NCBI GenBank assembly: GCA_964019155.1
Contig: OZ025244.1
Coordinates: forward strand, 43,321,282-43,385,281
From: Osedax fenrisi
Taxonomy: Eukaryota > Annelida > Polychaeta > Sabellida > Siboglinidae
Length of the DNA stretch: 64,000 bases
Reading direction: 5' to 3'
Below the pieces are notes generated by a model. The model had not been told where the DNA came from, made no database searches, and was given only the letters and a program-made list of their open reading frames with translations. Shown here piece after piece: positions 1 to 63,739 of this stretch. How positions within the stretch are numbered: the stretch's first letter is position 1; each line of letters starts with the position of its first letter. Made by a program: the position numbers and the translations under genes.

Positions 1-504
1 ATATATATATAAATATATATTAAAAACTATTTCGGTGAGAATAAGTACTACAAAATAGTTTACCAAATAAATAAATATTTGAAACCAATATATATTGAAT
101 GATATATAAACCATTATATTATTACTAATATATATAAAATATAATCATGTAATATATATATATATATAAAATCATAATATATATTTATAATATCATTATA
201 TATTATGAATATTTTATAACGAAATTTGAATGGTAATTTATTGTTCTAGCTAATTTGAATACATCATTTTATGAAATATTTTCAATCAGATATGTGTGTT
301 AACCATTATATATGTTTATGCAAATAATATATTTCTATATAACATATAAATATATATATATACTTTTTAAATAATTATATTATAATAACGTTGTTCATTA
401 TAATGAGAGTATTTTGTAAATTAACAAAATAACTAGATTAAAAATATTATTGAAAGAATAATCTAGCAATATTATTTCAAAATTAGTTTTATATCATTAT
501 TTTT
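1..504. other. AT-rich stretch without recognisable gene
   Basis: AT-rich with short AT runs. A donor-like GTGAGA at 45-50 could end an upstream gene A exon, but the reading before it shows no M13 motif. Confidence 0.5.
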
Positions 505-1910
505 ATTTATTTATTTATATATAGTTTATTGACTATAAAAACACTGTGTGGTTATAGGCATCGTTAGATAATAAAAAACAAAAACATAAATAAATAGAGA
601 ACGAATAATAAATTAAAATAGAACGAATTACAATGACTTAAAATGAACATACAGTTTACGTATAAACAATGCAATTGATTTAACACAACATATATCATAA
701 GGAAGAAAATTCCAGATTTTCGGAGCAATAGCCGAGAAAGCAGATTCAGATAATGCCAACGATGTAGATTGTTGCACCAACTTCATGATGTGGCACTTCC
801 GACTGGATTTGTTCGAACTCTGAATAGTAATGGATTGAGCTAAATATTCAGGAAATCCACGGTGAATAGCCTTATGTGTAATACACAATAACCTATGTAT
901 ACAAATATAACCAAACTTAAGCCAGCCTAATGATCTCATTAAATCAGATATAGAAACTATTGAAGCAAAGTTTAGTTTATATAATACACGTATAGCACGA
1001 CGTTGAATACGCTCAAGTTTATACATAAGGTTGACAGGTAAATTACATAATAATGAACAGCAATATATAAGTCTGCTGAAAACTAGCGAGTGTATTCAAT
1101 ATTTCGTCATGGCGAAGGTAAGCTTATTACGAGATTTTCTAATATTATATAGAAAATAGTTGGCAGTGCGAATCATGTTATTAATATGTGGAGAGTAGTC
1201 TAGGTGAGATGTTATAATGAAACCGAGGGTAGTTATAGATTCAAAATGTGGTAGAGATAGTAAAAAAGGATGAGTGATTGATAGTGGGAACTGGGTCTCG
1301 AAAATATGATAGTATCAGTTTTAGTCATATTTAAGGTGAGAGAGTTATGAGAGAACCATTCAGTGATATCAGTAATACAGTTAAACATAGACATTTGAAT
1401 CATATCAGAATCACTAGAACTAGGAAATGACATATAAATCTGTAGATCATCAGCATAAAGATGATAATGAATATTGGGATATTTGAGAAAAATTGATTTA
1501 ATAGGGAGAATATAAATAATGAACAATATAGGCCCACAAACAGAGCCTTGTGGTACACCATGCATGTTAACATAAGGAGGAGACAACGAGGAGTTAATCT
1601 TCACGGAAGATGTTCTTGATGACACAAAAGACATAAACCAACTGTGTACTTGACCGTATATACCAATTTCCTTAAGTCTAATTGAAAGAATATTGTTATC
1701 TAGGGTATCAAAGGCACTAGATAAATCAAGTAGTATGAGATAGCATGGGGCTTTATTATCAAGAAATATGAGAATATCATTAATGATTGAAGTAAGGGCA
1801 GTTTCGGTACTACGATGAGGAAGATACGCACTTTGATATTTATCAACAATAGCATTTGACGTAATGTAATTAATAAGTTGTATATAATCATTAATAAATT
1901 ACCATGTATA
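505..1910 (-). mobile_element. Family B LINE, 3' half, antisense, decayed
   Basis: On the minus strand, 1634-1233 encodes an RT piece with GVPQGSVCGPILF and the catalytic YADD, and 1026-628 the post-RT region (RRAIRVLYKL, then WNFLPYD). The two parts are out of frame with each other. The 3' UTR (540-600) shares a block with the 3' end of the copy at 22200-26080 (GCC(T/C)ATAACCAC...TAGTCAATAAA) and ends in an AAAT-type tail. It lies upstream of gene A's HExxH exon, on the opposite strand. Confidence 0.85.
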
Positions 1911-1965
1911 ATTAAAATATAATAAGTACACCAGTTGTTAACATATATTACATATACGTATATAT

Positions 1966-2013
<48 letters not shown>

Positions 2014-2096
2014 GTTGCCAATAATATTATTAAATAATCTTAATAAAATATGATTTGATAAATATATTTTATAATTTAAAATAATATAATTTCAAG

Positions 2097-2289
2097 ATCG
2101 ATTAATTTCGGAGCTATCGGTTTTATTATCGCACATGAAATTATGCACTCGTTGGATAGTGGTGGCCGTAATTATAATAAAATGGGCGTATTAAATAAAA
2201 CGTGGTCCAAGGCTAGTATTGAACAGTTTGATATTAAGGCGGATTATATTAAAATACAGTTCTCACAATATGTATTGCATGGTCATAAG
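2097..2289 (+). CDS. Gene A exon with HExxH zinc-binding motif
   Basis: The acceptor is TTCAAG at 2091-2096 and the donor is GTCTGT at 2290. One base (A, 2097) completes a codon split by a phase 2 intron; reading then starts Ser-Ile-Asn-Phe-Gly, matching the family's Asn-Tyr-Gly-Gly strand. HEIMH is at about 2131-2145, with the conserved Asp three residues after the second His. The family Cys in the helix after the motif is replaced by Tyr (ADYIKIQ). The exon ends in phase 0. Gene B's last visible exon also ends in phase 2, so the intron position is shared. Confidence 0.9.
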
Positions 2290-3373
2290 GTCTGTACAAA
2301 TATATATACCAATATATACCGATATGTTAGCCTTATTTAGGCTTATTAATATAACTACATTACTATATACTTTTTATCGATTTTAAAAATTAATTTTATT
2401 ACATCTTAAGGTTCATATTTTATATATCGTATATTAATTTCATATATCCTTTATTATTATAATATTTTAGATAAATGGAATGAGAACTTTGAATGAAAAT
2501 ATTGGAGATAATGTTGGGCTTTATATTGCATTTTTGGTTTTATATTAATGATTGTTAACATGACTTATAAATAATAACAATACTTTAATATATATATATA
2601 TATATATTAAAACATATAGTTAAAATACAATATGAGGTATAATCTGTATGATAGTACAGGTATAGTAGTATTAAAATAGGTATATAAATGTAATTCAGTT
2701 AGATTCGTATTTAATTTATTTAACTAGAGTTCATATAATGAAATTACATCACATTTATAATGTACATACGAGGTAATAAAAATACATATTAAAGGTAAAT
2801 TAAAAGTAAAAAGATGTATTTAATAACAATTTATTAATTGGTTTAAAAATATAAATAGTTAACATATATCAATGTAGAAAAAAGAGTTTCATTACTTTGT
2901 TGTTCAATATTAATCTTTTAAAGTAGTATTACTATACTATTTATAGTGATTGATGTTAGAGATCATTACAAAATATACGTCTGTTAACAACTATCGTAAT
3001 TGATAAATTACTCTTGGTATCTTGTGATCTTTGGATATATATATATATTTGAAATATGTCTTTAATAATTTATCTTTTTTTTTTTCTTCTTATTTTAGTT
3101 TTTGTATTCATATTACCTCTTCTATTCAGTTCTTTTTAAATATTTATATATATATATATTTACTTTTATTTAATTTTATATGTTTATAATTTATGTATAC
3201 TATTACAGTACATATTATTATATTATGAGTTAATTAGCTACATGTATTCATTTATATATATATTATCTAGTTATATCATATTACTATTACATTTAATATT
3301 ACAATTTATATACTATGCTTATACTTATATTTCATAAATATAATACAATAACAAATATATTTCATATATATAA

Positions 3374-3405
<32 letters not shown>

Positions 3406-4019
3406 TAATTATATAACTAAATAAAAATGTAAATTATAGCAAAATAATACTAATTTATTAAAATGTAACATATTAAAATGACTTAATATTTATTAAATAC
3501 TAATTATATGTTTAATTTATTATTTAACGATACACTTTTTTTATATAAATGACGTAACATCCAAATAATATTTATATATATAAAATATAATTTCAAATTT
3601 AAATAATGTCATGAAATTATGTAAAGGCTTATAAAAAATGGATAAAAGAAAATGGAGAAGAATATGCATTAGGAATTAATATAGGAATTAATTATTTAAC
3701 ACATGATCAATTATTTTATTTATCCTATGCACAGGTTTATATATATATATACATATATATAAATGTAAGAAATATGGAGCAGATAAACATACGTTAACGT
3801 TTACCAATTGGTAAACTATAACTTATTTAAGGTAGGAAATTAGTATGTATCAATGAATTTTTGTTACTTGATACTAATATCGAATACAATACTGTTTTAT
3901 AATTATTAATATATTACTTAGTAAATAATAATATGACAATGTATATTTTTAAATATACATTATGATATTGGGAACATTTTTTGTTTCGAGGGATGCATTT
4001 TATTATAGGTATATTTATT

Positions 4020-4074
<55 letters not shown>

Positions 4075-4341
4075 CTATATTACAATTATTCTACATATTA
4101 ATTACATATTTATATAAATATATATTTATAATCAGACATTTAATATATAAATTTACACCGATAGAATTTTTGTAGTGTACCAACAAAAAACATAAAGATA
4201 TCACAAATAAAAACTGGTATCCACGCACCTGAAGAATGGAGAGTAATAGGATCTCTTATGCATAGTCAAGGATTTAGAGATGCATTCCATTGTAAAAAGG
4301 GGGATGATATGTATAAGGAAAATATGTATAATATATGGTGA
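2097..4341 (+). CDS. Gene A: 3' end of an M13 zinc metallopeptidase (neprilysin-like), exons 2097-2289, 2471-2536, 3627-3734, (3770-3792 tentative), 4176-4341
   Basis: This is the C-terminal catalytic half of an M13 ectopeptidase, a family that cleaves small peptides outside the cell. In order, the exons show the HEIMH zinc site with the downstream Asp, the ENIGD segment (third zinc ligand Glu and the Asp that positions the His), an AYKKW helix, and the final exon with the GIHAP and WRVIG motifs (transition-state His and substrate-carboxylate Arg). It ends at a Trp codon before TGA, as M13 proteins usually do. By human neprilysin numbering, H583, E584, H587, D590, E646, D650, H711 and R717 equivalents are all present, so activity is expected. 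The preceding exons lie upstream of the window or were not recognised in 1-2096, most of which is an antisense LINE and AT repeats. Gene B follows in the same orientation, so this looks like a tandem duplication. Confidence 0.88.
2471..2536 (+). CDS. Gene A exon with ENxxD zinc-ligand motif
   Basis: This is a 66-nt, 22-codon exon, phase 0 on both sides, with acceptor TTTTAG and donor GTTTTA. It reads TLNENIGDNVGLYIAF, matching the family motif (G)ENIADNGG. The Glu is the third zinc ligand and the Asp orients the catalytic His. The usual Gly before Glu is Asn here. Confidence 0.9.
3627..3734 (+). CDS. Gene A exon, AYKKW to LSYAQ
   Basis: The exon is 108 nt and phase 0 on both sides. The acceptor AAAG ends at 3626 and the donor is GTTTAT at 3735. 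It encodes AYKKWIKENGEE followed by THDQLFYLSYAQ, the standard M13 helix and the family's FFLSFAQ segment. Joined to the previous exon it restores the continuous family string GL-x-x-A-(Y/F)-x-AYKKW. Confidence 0.92.
3770..3792 (+). CDS. Tentative 23-nt microexon of gene A
   Basis: Direct joining of 3734 to 4176 breaks the frame by one base. A 23-nt segment bounded by TGTAAG and GTTAAC restores it and reads Lys-Tyr-Gly-Ala-Asp-Lys-His, where other M13 proteins have a Trp-Cys loop. It is supported only by phase arithmetic and position. An alternative is a later acceptor at 4197 in the last exon without any microexon. Confidence 0.35.
4176..4341 (+). CDS. Gene A last exon, catalytic His/Arg and stop
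   Basis: The acceptor is TTGTAG at 4170-4175 and the TGA stop is at 4339-4341. It reads QIKTGIHAPEEWRVIGSL and then an AFHCKKG segment, closely matching the end of neprilysin: the His of KTDVHSP, the Arg of FRIIG and the Cys of AFHC. The end is NMYNIW, so the usual penultimate-region Cys (CRVW) is missing. The exon could start at 4198 instead if the microexon is not real. Confidence 0.88.
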
Positions 4342-4379
4342 ACTTCGGTAAATTATAATCTTTAATTTATTAATTAAAT

Positions 4380-4385
4380 AATAAA
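4380..4385 (+). promoter_or_regulatory. Possible polyadenylation signal AATAAA of gene A
   Basis: AATAAA lies 38 bases after the gene A stop codon. In DNA this rich in A and T the hexamer is expected often by chance, so only its position supports it. Confidence 0.3.
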
Positions 4386-4429
4386 TTTATAATTGTAAAT
4401 TTTATTTATATTTATATATAATTATTTAA

Positions 4430-5720
4430 ATAATGTTGACACTTCAAATTTATATTTTGTTGAACTTAGTTTAATTTCATAAATAATTTACCCGATCAAC
4501 CTAACTTTCAGATAAGTTATACACAATTAAAACAGTACCTTACATGTGTACAAATATTATATATTCTACACGTGTTATTTATTATGTGTATTCAGTAATT
4601 CTACATTAATATTATTTTTATTATTACATTGTTAAAATCATTGAATAGTTTTAATTACTACTGTTATTCTATTACAATGCATATGTACTTTCTCAATAAA
4701 ATATTTGTTATGTATTTATTTTTATTAATAACTGAATTAAATAAACTCTTATCCCTAAAAACTCTAAACTAATTATATATAAATTATGATGTATACCATT
4801 TATAATTGAAATAGTAATTGAATCACCTAACTATTATATCCAACTTAAGCGTTTTCATTAATTATTATATATGTACTAATAATCCATTAATTAATTTAAT
4901 AACCTCTATTATAAACATATCAACCACAAAATCAGCGCATCCTAACAATTAAATATCCCAAACCTACAATTTAAATTAAATTATGGATAATATTTTTTAC
5001 ATAACAATTTAAAAAATTGATAACACATAAACACATCAAAGAATTTATTAAATTAATAACTATAATACCATAAAACCTATACTCTCTATATTCATCATAT
5101 CAATTGCATCTTCATGGAATAAATTCCTTCAATAAATACATTCCTTTCATAATTTTTCTGAAAATGTACAAACCTAAACAAATCTTTATTAATAATTTAA
5201 ATCAATCCTCTAATATTATAATTACAAATACTTTATAATTTATTCAACTTTACCTGCATTTCCACAGAGTCCAGTGAATTTTTACATACAAAACAATCAT
5301 CTATTCTATAACGTATGTTATCGTTAGCAATTATTTATACTTTATACTTTCGATTATATTTTCGGCTATGTATTTGCTTAAATAAATTATCAATCAATCA
5401 ATCTGCGCAACTCAAAATACAATATGTGTTCAAAATTAAAATAAAAAACTACGAACTACGTAACTACCACAATAACACAATTAATAGAAAAACAAATCCA
5501 TAAATATTAATTTCCATGTTATCAATGACTAGCATAAACTATTTTATAATTGTATATGCATTAGTATACAAAAATATCATTTATTAATTTAATAACTATA
5601 TCTAAATCATAACATCCACTAATTATACCCGATATACAAACATTTTAAAATTTTAAAATTTAATATTTTACATTTTTCGATTTTCGGAATGCAAACTGTG
5701 CTTATAAAGCAATCGTCCAT
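4430..5720 (+). mobile_element. Decayed 5' part of a family B LINE
   Basis: The region around 4460-4600 matches the leader of the copy at 15140-15530 (shared TTAATTTCATAAAT, GATAAGTTAT and following blocks), and 5400-5510 matches the ORF1-3' region at 16200-16310 (AACTACGAA(C/T)TACGT). No open frame is left. It fills most of the spacer between genes A and B. Confidence 0.6.
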
Positions 5721-5726
5721 TCAATA

Positions 5727-5767
<41 letters not shown>

Positions 5768-6337
5768 AAGTTAATGTTCTAGATTAAATAAATGCGTGTT
5801 ATCTAGTTTCATTACATTTTTAGTTGACGGCGTAATATGATTGGATTTAGAGAGATTGATTCAGGATTATATGGGACATATATTTCCCAGGCTTTTTTTC
5901 GCAAGTAATAATCTGCATGCCAATATGTGTGAATACCCATATTATATTATTACCAGTTTCCTGTTATTATTTATTAATTATAAATAAATAAAGAACGTAT
6001 TGCATGTAAATATAGGCGGAACATATTTTATAAAATGATGTATTCACGTATATTGATTAATGCAGTTATATATCTCATTATATAATATAATCGAATTATT
6101 ATACACATATATAGTTTTACTTAAGATTGATTTCAAAGGCTTAGCTATTTATATTTTTATATTTTCATGTATAAGTGACTATAATTCGTATTTCTTTCAT
6201 TATTTGTCCTATAATAGTAACTTCGCTCAGCTAGGTTGATGCATTAGTTATTAAATAGGTTTGTATATATTGTACTAATTATTATTATTATTAATTTATT
6301 ACCCATGTATCTGACTAACGCATATTAACGCTATACT

Positions 6338-6389
<52 letters not shown>

Positions 6390-6507
6390 TATATGTACAT
6401 ATTATGAGACTTGTTGTGTATAATATGTTAACGTTAATTTAAGTAGTATTTATTATTAATTAATGATTTGTATATTAAATTGTTTATATTAAGGATTATT
6501 TACATTA

Positions 6508-6680
6508 TTATTTCATATTTTCCAGAAAATAATGATTTCCTCAAACCATTCTCGTTAGGATGTTCTAATTGTAAACCATCATTCAATATCGATTGTATCA
6601 TTTTAACATCGAATTTATAATTTAAAATATTATTATCCTCATTAGATGATTGATAATGAATGTAATAATAATGTTATCAT
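6508..6680 (-). CDS. Unassigned minus-strand ORF, possible exon
   Basis: Read on the minus strand, about 57 codons are open with a mixed, protein-like composition (e.g. KFDVKMIQSILNDGLQLEHP, then NENGLRKSLF). It has no recognisable domain and no Met at its start, so if real it is an internal exon. It may belong with the ORF at 6860-7020, which would be the preceding exon on the same strand. Confidence 0.3.
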
Positions 6681-6859
6681 AATGTTATCATTTTCTAATT
6701 TATTATAGATATCTATATACAATATTACTAATATATAAATATATATATATACCTATTACCTTTTATTATCTATACGATAATGTATCTATTACATATGTGT
6801 ATAGGTAATGTTATTACTAATAGTCTATATTCTATCTATATTAATCACTTTATTTTCCA

Positions 6860-7020
6860 CATTTATTATTGTTAGAGAGCATTCTACATTGATATTTTCC
6901 CATTATTACTAAATAAATTGTAGACATATTGTAGACATATTTTTGACGAATGAAACCCTGGCATTTATTCATAGGATTATTATTTCTATTACATGTATAT
7001 GTGTAACCTGTACTATTATA
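6860..7020 (-). CDS. Unassigned Cys-containing minus-strand ORF, possible exon
   Basis: On the minus strand, a TACAG acceptor-like site is followed by an open frame reading YTYTCNRNNNPMNKCQGFIR and on to KYQC. The spacing of Cys and aromatic residues recalls small secreted Cys-rich proteins, but I cannot assign it. A GTAATA donor-like site follows near 6920. An internal 12-base repeat (TTGTAGACATA) may be a slippage product. Confidence 0.3.
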
Positions 7021-7476
7021 ATATTGCCATTTTAAATATTATTAATGTACAATAGTTCATGATATCATGATATAGGCAATAAGAAACAATACTTTTTGTA
7101 ATCATTTCATGTATTTCCTATTTCAATATACAATAACTGATATATATGGACATCAACATGTATAAGTTCACTAGTTTTAGATACATTTTAGGAAACTCTC
7201 AGACTTACACACAATATTAATAAACTTAACATTATGTATAATACTTAGTACGTCGATATATGGATATTATTTATAAGTTAATGCGAATTTTTATATTTAT
7301 TTCAAATATTAATTACATATGTTTTTAACAATTGTTATTTATTTATAAATTTTAAATCAATAATTATTAGTTTTTATTTATTTCTAATTAATAGTAAGTC
7401 TAATATTAAATTAATGATAAAATAACAATATCATAAAGTAACTACACAATATTATATTATACATTTTGATAACATT

Positions 7477-58895
<51,419 letters not shown>

Positions 58896-59038
58896 GTAGT
58901 TTGTTTAGTTATGTACATATATATATAATATGTTTTTTGTCCTATAATATTATAAAAATTATTATTATTTTAAAAAAATATTTATTAAAATATTGTTTTA
59001 TTATTTTTAATTTAAATATGATATATCATAATCATTAA

Positions 59039-59089
<51 letters not shown>

Positions 59090-59106
<17 letters not shown>

Positions 59107-59334
59107 AACAAAGGAATATAATTATTACGTGATCACAGGAATATTTTAATACTTTTAATTTTGTTTATTTTAACATTATTACATTAAATATAACGATATT
59201 TAATAAAATAGATAATCATTTATGAGTTATTAGTTATTAAATATATTATATAGAGATTGTACACTATTTGTAATATGTATTATATTAATCAGTGTTAAAA
59301 TAACATATATATTATTATATGTATTATTTTATGT

Positions 59335-59391
<57 letters not shown>

Positions 59392-59689
59392 CTTCGAGCC
59401 TCGGTCCATAAATTAATTTTATAAAATGGGTCTTAAAATATTATTTAGGTGTGATCTTATATAATTGTGTATACATAAATGATCGGATCTCATTAAAACC
59501 ATTGATGCCTTAACATTAGAGTGGCTTCGAATGAAAAATAGAGCCTTATATGGTTATAAGTGAAAACTTCATCTAAGTTCCTGGATGGAATAAAAGTATT
59601 ACACCAAATAAAAATAACAATAACAATAAAATATATGATTATAATGATTTTCGGTTTATTAAGTACTAAAATAGGGTCAGTAGACCCAT
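59090..59689. other. Sequence after exon 17, mostly AT-rich
   Basis: Contains (AT)n at 59341-59388. From about 59390 a less AT-rich block without readable protein precedes the antisense LINE; it may be part of its 3' UTR or another copy of it. Confidence 0.4.
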
Positions 59690-60510
59690 TCGCTCGTGCA
59701 GGAAGAAAATAATAATAATAATATGACTGCATTGATATAGTGGAGTGTTATATACAACAGACTGCATTGATATAGTTGAGTATTATATACTACTGACTGC
59801 ATTGATGTATTGACATACTTCTTATTGAGACCTATTCGCTCGTACGGGTTGAACATAATAATAAGATATTTAAAAATACATGTTGGTAACAAAGAGAATG
59901 TAATACGAGAAGTACGTTTTTTAATTAGATCCGATATATATCTAGGGGCGAAAGAATATATTTATTTATTGATAATAGATAGTATACGTAATTTACATCT
60001 AAAGGAGAATGGTAGCCACAAACGAGATCATTGATGTAATGTTATAGTAGAGTGATCCTGTCGTGTTATGCAGTAAGTAGTACATATTGAGGAACGGATA
60101 CTCCGATTTGGTATGGTATTAGATTATGCAGGAAGTAAATTCAGTAGGGAAGAACAGTTATCAAGTCGGGAAAGTATAAAAGTATTTATTAGAGTTTTCA
60201 TAAGGTTTCTGGAAAGTGATGACCGTATTTTTTTAATTCTGAAGTTATGATAATTGGAGGATTTTGTAATTGATGATATGTGATTCTTAAATGATAATTT
60301 GTCATCCAATACAAATACTAGGTTTTTGGAGGAATGGTAAGGAAAAATAATCATGTTATTTAGAGTAAAGTTTGGAAAAGAAGTATTATAAGTAGATATG
60401 TTAAGTAGAATATACTTGAGAATATAGTCTTAGAGGAATTAATTAGTTGTTTATTATAGAGGAGCCATAATCTATAGCATTTAGCACACTAGATTAATTC
60501 AGAGTTGATG
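59690..60510 (-). mobile_element. Family B-like LINE, 3' part (interrupted copy)
   Basis: The minus strand 60354-60124 reads SSKNLVFVLDDKLSFKNHIS and LINTFILSRLDNC. The 3' UTR contains CGTACGAGCGAA-type words seen also near 20280. The copy is cut at about 60510 and its upstream half resumes at 63740. Confidence 0.82.
59725..59815. repeat. Tandem repeat, 35-bp period, 2.6 units
   Basis: GACTGCATTGAT(A/G)TA... starts at 59725, 59760 and 59795. It lies in the 3' UTR of the antisense LINE. Confidence 0.85.
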
Positions 60511-63500
60511 GTATTACTTACTTTACTTTATTACCTTGACTCGCGAATCGTAGGTGAAATCAATGAGCTGGCTGATATACCATTACATCGCCATTCGTTG
60601 CGGTCATGTAGTTTCACAATTAAATCAGACCGAGTCATCTTGCTCCATCATTTTATATAATCAATCTATTTCATTTTGGTCTACCACATTTGCGATTACC
60701 CTTAACCATACCTTGGAGGATTGTTTTGCTGAGGTTGTCATGTATAATTGTATGACCATATCATTTTAATTTTCTTCGGCGGATGGACTGTAATATTGGT
60801 TCATATATACCAATTAAACTTATCATTACATCCTTAATGTTATCATTTTTCTTCATTTCTTTGTATATAATTCCAAGTAGTTTTCTATTAGATTTGTTTT
60901 CGAAACATTGTATTTTTGTGTGGAAAGGGCAATTATAGTCCAAGATTCGCACCCATAAGTTAGAATAGACAATACTAGAGAGCGATACATATTATATTTT
61001 AGATTGAAACGGATATATTTCTATTCCATATTATAGTTAGCCTTACCATAGCCGATATAGCTAATTTTATTTTAATCTCAGAGTCGCTTGATCCATCTTT
61101 TGTAATTATAGCACCGAGATATTTAAACTGATCTACTTCTTCTAGCTTTTCTCCATATAATTTAATGTTGGTATGAATATTTATGTTAGTACTGTTAATC
61201 TTTATCTTGCTCTTTTCTACACTAATTTGCATTCCATACCAATAAGCACTATTTTACAGCTTGTTTGTGAGTGTCTGTAGTTCATTGTTTGATCCAGCTA
61301 TCAAGTCAATATTATCGGCGAATCTGAGATTAGATAGATTTCGGCCACCAATTGATATTGTAGATATATGTTCATTTTGAATTCCAGCTATAATCTCTTT
61401 AAGAAATAAATTAAAGGGCACAGGAGATAGAAGACATCCCTGTATCATATCAACAGTTATCTTGAACATCTGACATTGGATACTATTAAACAGCATTGCG
61501 ATTATGGAATTTTTATATAATGATTTATCATTAAAGTTATATTATAGTCGATGCCATATTTATTGAGAGTTGACCAGAGTCCCTCATGCCAAATTCTATC
61601 AAAAGAATTTTTAAAGTTTATGCAATTGTGATATAAGTACTTTTGGCTTTCTAAATGTTTTTCTATTAGATTCCTACAATTGAATATCTGCTCAGTGGTA
61701 CTTCTTCCTTTCCTAAAACCAGCTTATTCTACCGAAATTATTCCTTCAGCTTCAGTTTAATCTATTCAATATAATTCTCAATAGAATTATGCTTGAGTGA
61801 CATAATAAGTTTAGAGTTCTATTATTCTCAAATTTCTGAGATGGCTTTTTTTTGGAATTGGTACTATTAGGGACTCGGTCCATTGTTTTGGATATTATTT
61901 ATTAGACCATGATATTTGACATAATTATGTGAAAACATTAACGATTGCGTCTCCTCCGTATTTTAGTAACTCATCAGGTATGTTATCAATGCCAGGAGAT
62001 TTATCTTTTTTTAGCTTATGTATATCATCTTCTACTTCTGATTTTAAAATTGGTAATTCATCTACATTCTCTATGATCTGACTGATAATGATGCTATGGT
62101 CAGGTTTTATAGGATATATATCAAGTTCTTGGCAGTATTCTTTCCATCGTTTTAAAATATAGTTTATTCAGCTAGCGGCTGTTCGATCCTATCTTCTATT
62201 ATCGAAATGCTTCTTACAGGTTTTTGTGAGGCTTTTGAGAGTTTTGTAGGCTATTGTGTTATGTCGTCCATATTTCATGTATTCATTTATTGATTTACAT
62301 TGCATCTGTATCCACTGCTATTTTGTTGTATTCATGTCTTTCCGTATTTGATTATTGACTTTTCTATATTTGCTAATAAGTTCTATATTATTCATATTTT
62401 AGCTGTTTTAAGAGATCGTCTTTCATCCCAAAGATTAAGTATGTTATTTTTGATCAATGGTTGTTTTTTATTTCTATATTTTCCTATAGTTCTTGTCGCT
62501 GAGTCAATGATTATGTCTTCAATTTTCTTATAATATATGTAGTAAGGTCATATTTAATAATATCTAACTATATAAGTTGTTTTTCCAATTCGTCTTTATG
62601 ATTATTTACAGTATTTGCATTTGTGAGCTTGTTGACATCGAATCGTATGCGTGTTGTCTTTGGTTTTCTATTCACCTTTAGTTTGAGTTTCATTTTACAT
62701 AGTACAAAGTAACCTTGTACATAGTACAAGGTTATTATCACTATTGGTGTCTGCACCTGGATATGTTATTGTGCAGATATAATCTATGTGGTTGTATATA
62801 TCATCATTAGGAGAGTTCCATGTAGTACACCTTGATTTTTATGTGGAAATAATGTATTCGCCGCCACCAGTCTGTGTTATTCAGAAAATTCTAGTAATAT
62901 CTGGCCTCTCTCATTTCTTACTCCTATTCCAAATCGCCCAGAGCATTCAGCCCATTCCACATTTGCATCACTTCCAATGTTTGCATTGAAATCACCTTGC
63001 ACAATTAATATACTTTTTTTGAGATTCTTGTATAGTATTATCAACAGTTTCATAGAATTGCTCAATTTCTTCATTATATGTAGATGTAGATTATTTGTAT
63101 TATCGTGGTGTTAATTGGACTTGCTTTCAAGCGTATTGAAATTACTCGGTTGGATATGGTAGTATAGTTTATAACTTCGTTTATCAGTTCCTTTCGTAGT
63201 ATAAATCCTACAACTTCTTGATATTTTTCTCGTCCACTATAATATATTATATAGCCTTTACTCGTCATTAGTTCTCCATAAAACATTTAATCTAGTTTCC
63301 GCAAGACCTACAATATCCCATTTGTATCTGCTTAGTTCATTAGTTAGCTATTGAAATTTTCCAGTTATAATTAGTGATCGTACATTCCAATTCCAATGAA
63401 GTAATTATTGTTGGTAGTATTATTGAGTATCCAGTAGATTTATCTTTCCCATCCTTGATATTATCGATGGACAACGCGGTCGTAGTTAATCCGGGCCTTG

Positions 63501-63735
63501 GCCGATCCGGCATGATTGTATTATTGTTATTAGAAGTCATTGATTTTGTTTCAGTAGGCTTTATAATATATATATAGCGTATCTCTTAGTTCTCTCGTGC
63601 ATCTTAGCCCGCTTGCTGAAGCGATTAACAGTGAGTGGCACGAGGAGCCGAGATATTAGGTTAATCTTGTGTGGTACATACTGTCTACCAACTGTTAGAT
63701 ACAGAGTGCAGCACTAGACATTATTTTTTGATTAT
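60511..63735 (-). mobile_element. RTE-like LINE (family C), near full length, inserted in another LINE
   Basis: On the minus strand from about 63690: leader, endonuclease pieces (63286-63074; 63074-62877 with IVQGDFNANIGSDANVEW), RT pieces (61496-61254 with MIQGCLLSPVPFNLFL, GGRNLSNLRFADNIDLIAG; 61232-60999 with QFKYLGAIITKDGSSDSEI) and the C-terminal part, then a short GTAATAAAGTAAAG tail. The catalytic box is FADN. Many stops, so inactive. Confidence 0.85.
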
Positions 63736-63739
63736 ACAT

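Larger units (their letters stand above)
5721..7476. other. Spacer upstream of gene B
   Basis: AT-rich with (AT)n at 5728-5761 and 6342-6386. Apart from two minus-strand ORFs noted separately (6508-6680, 6860-7020), nothing was recognised. Gene B's promoter should lie here, but no motif stands out from the AT background. Confidence 0.4.
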
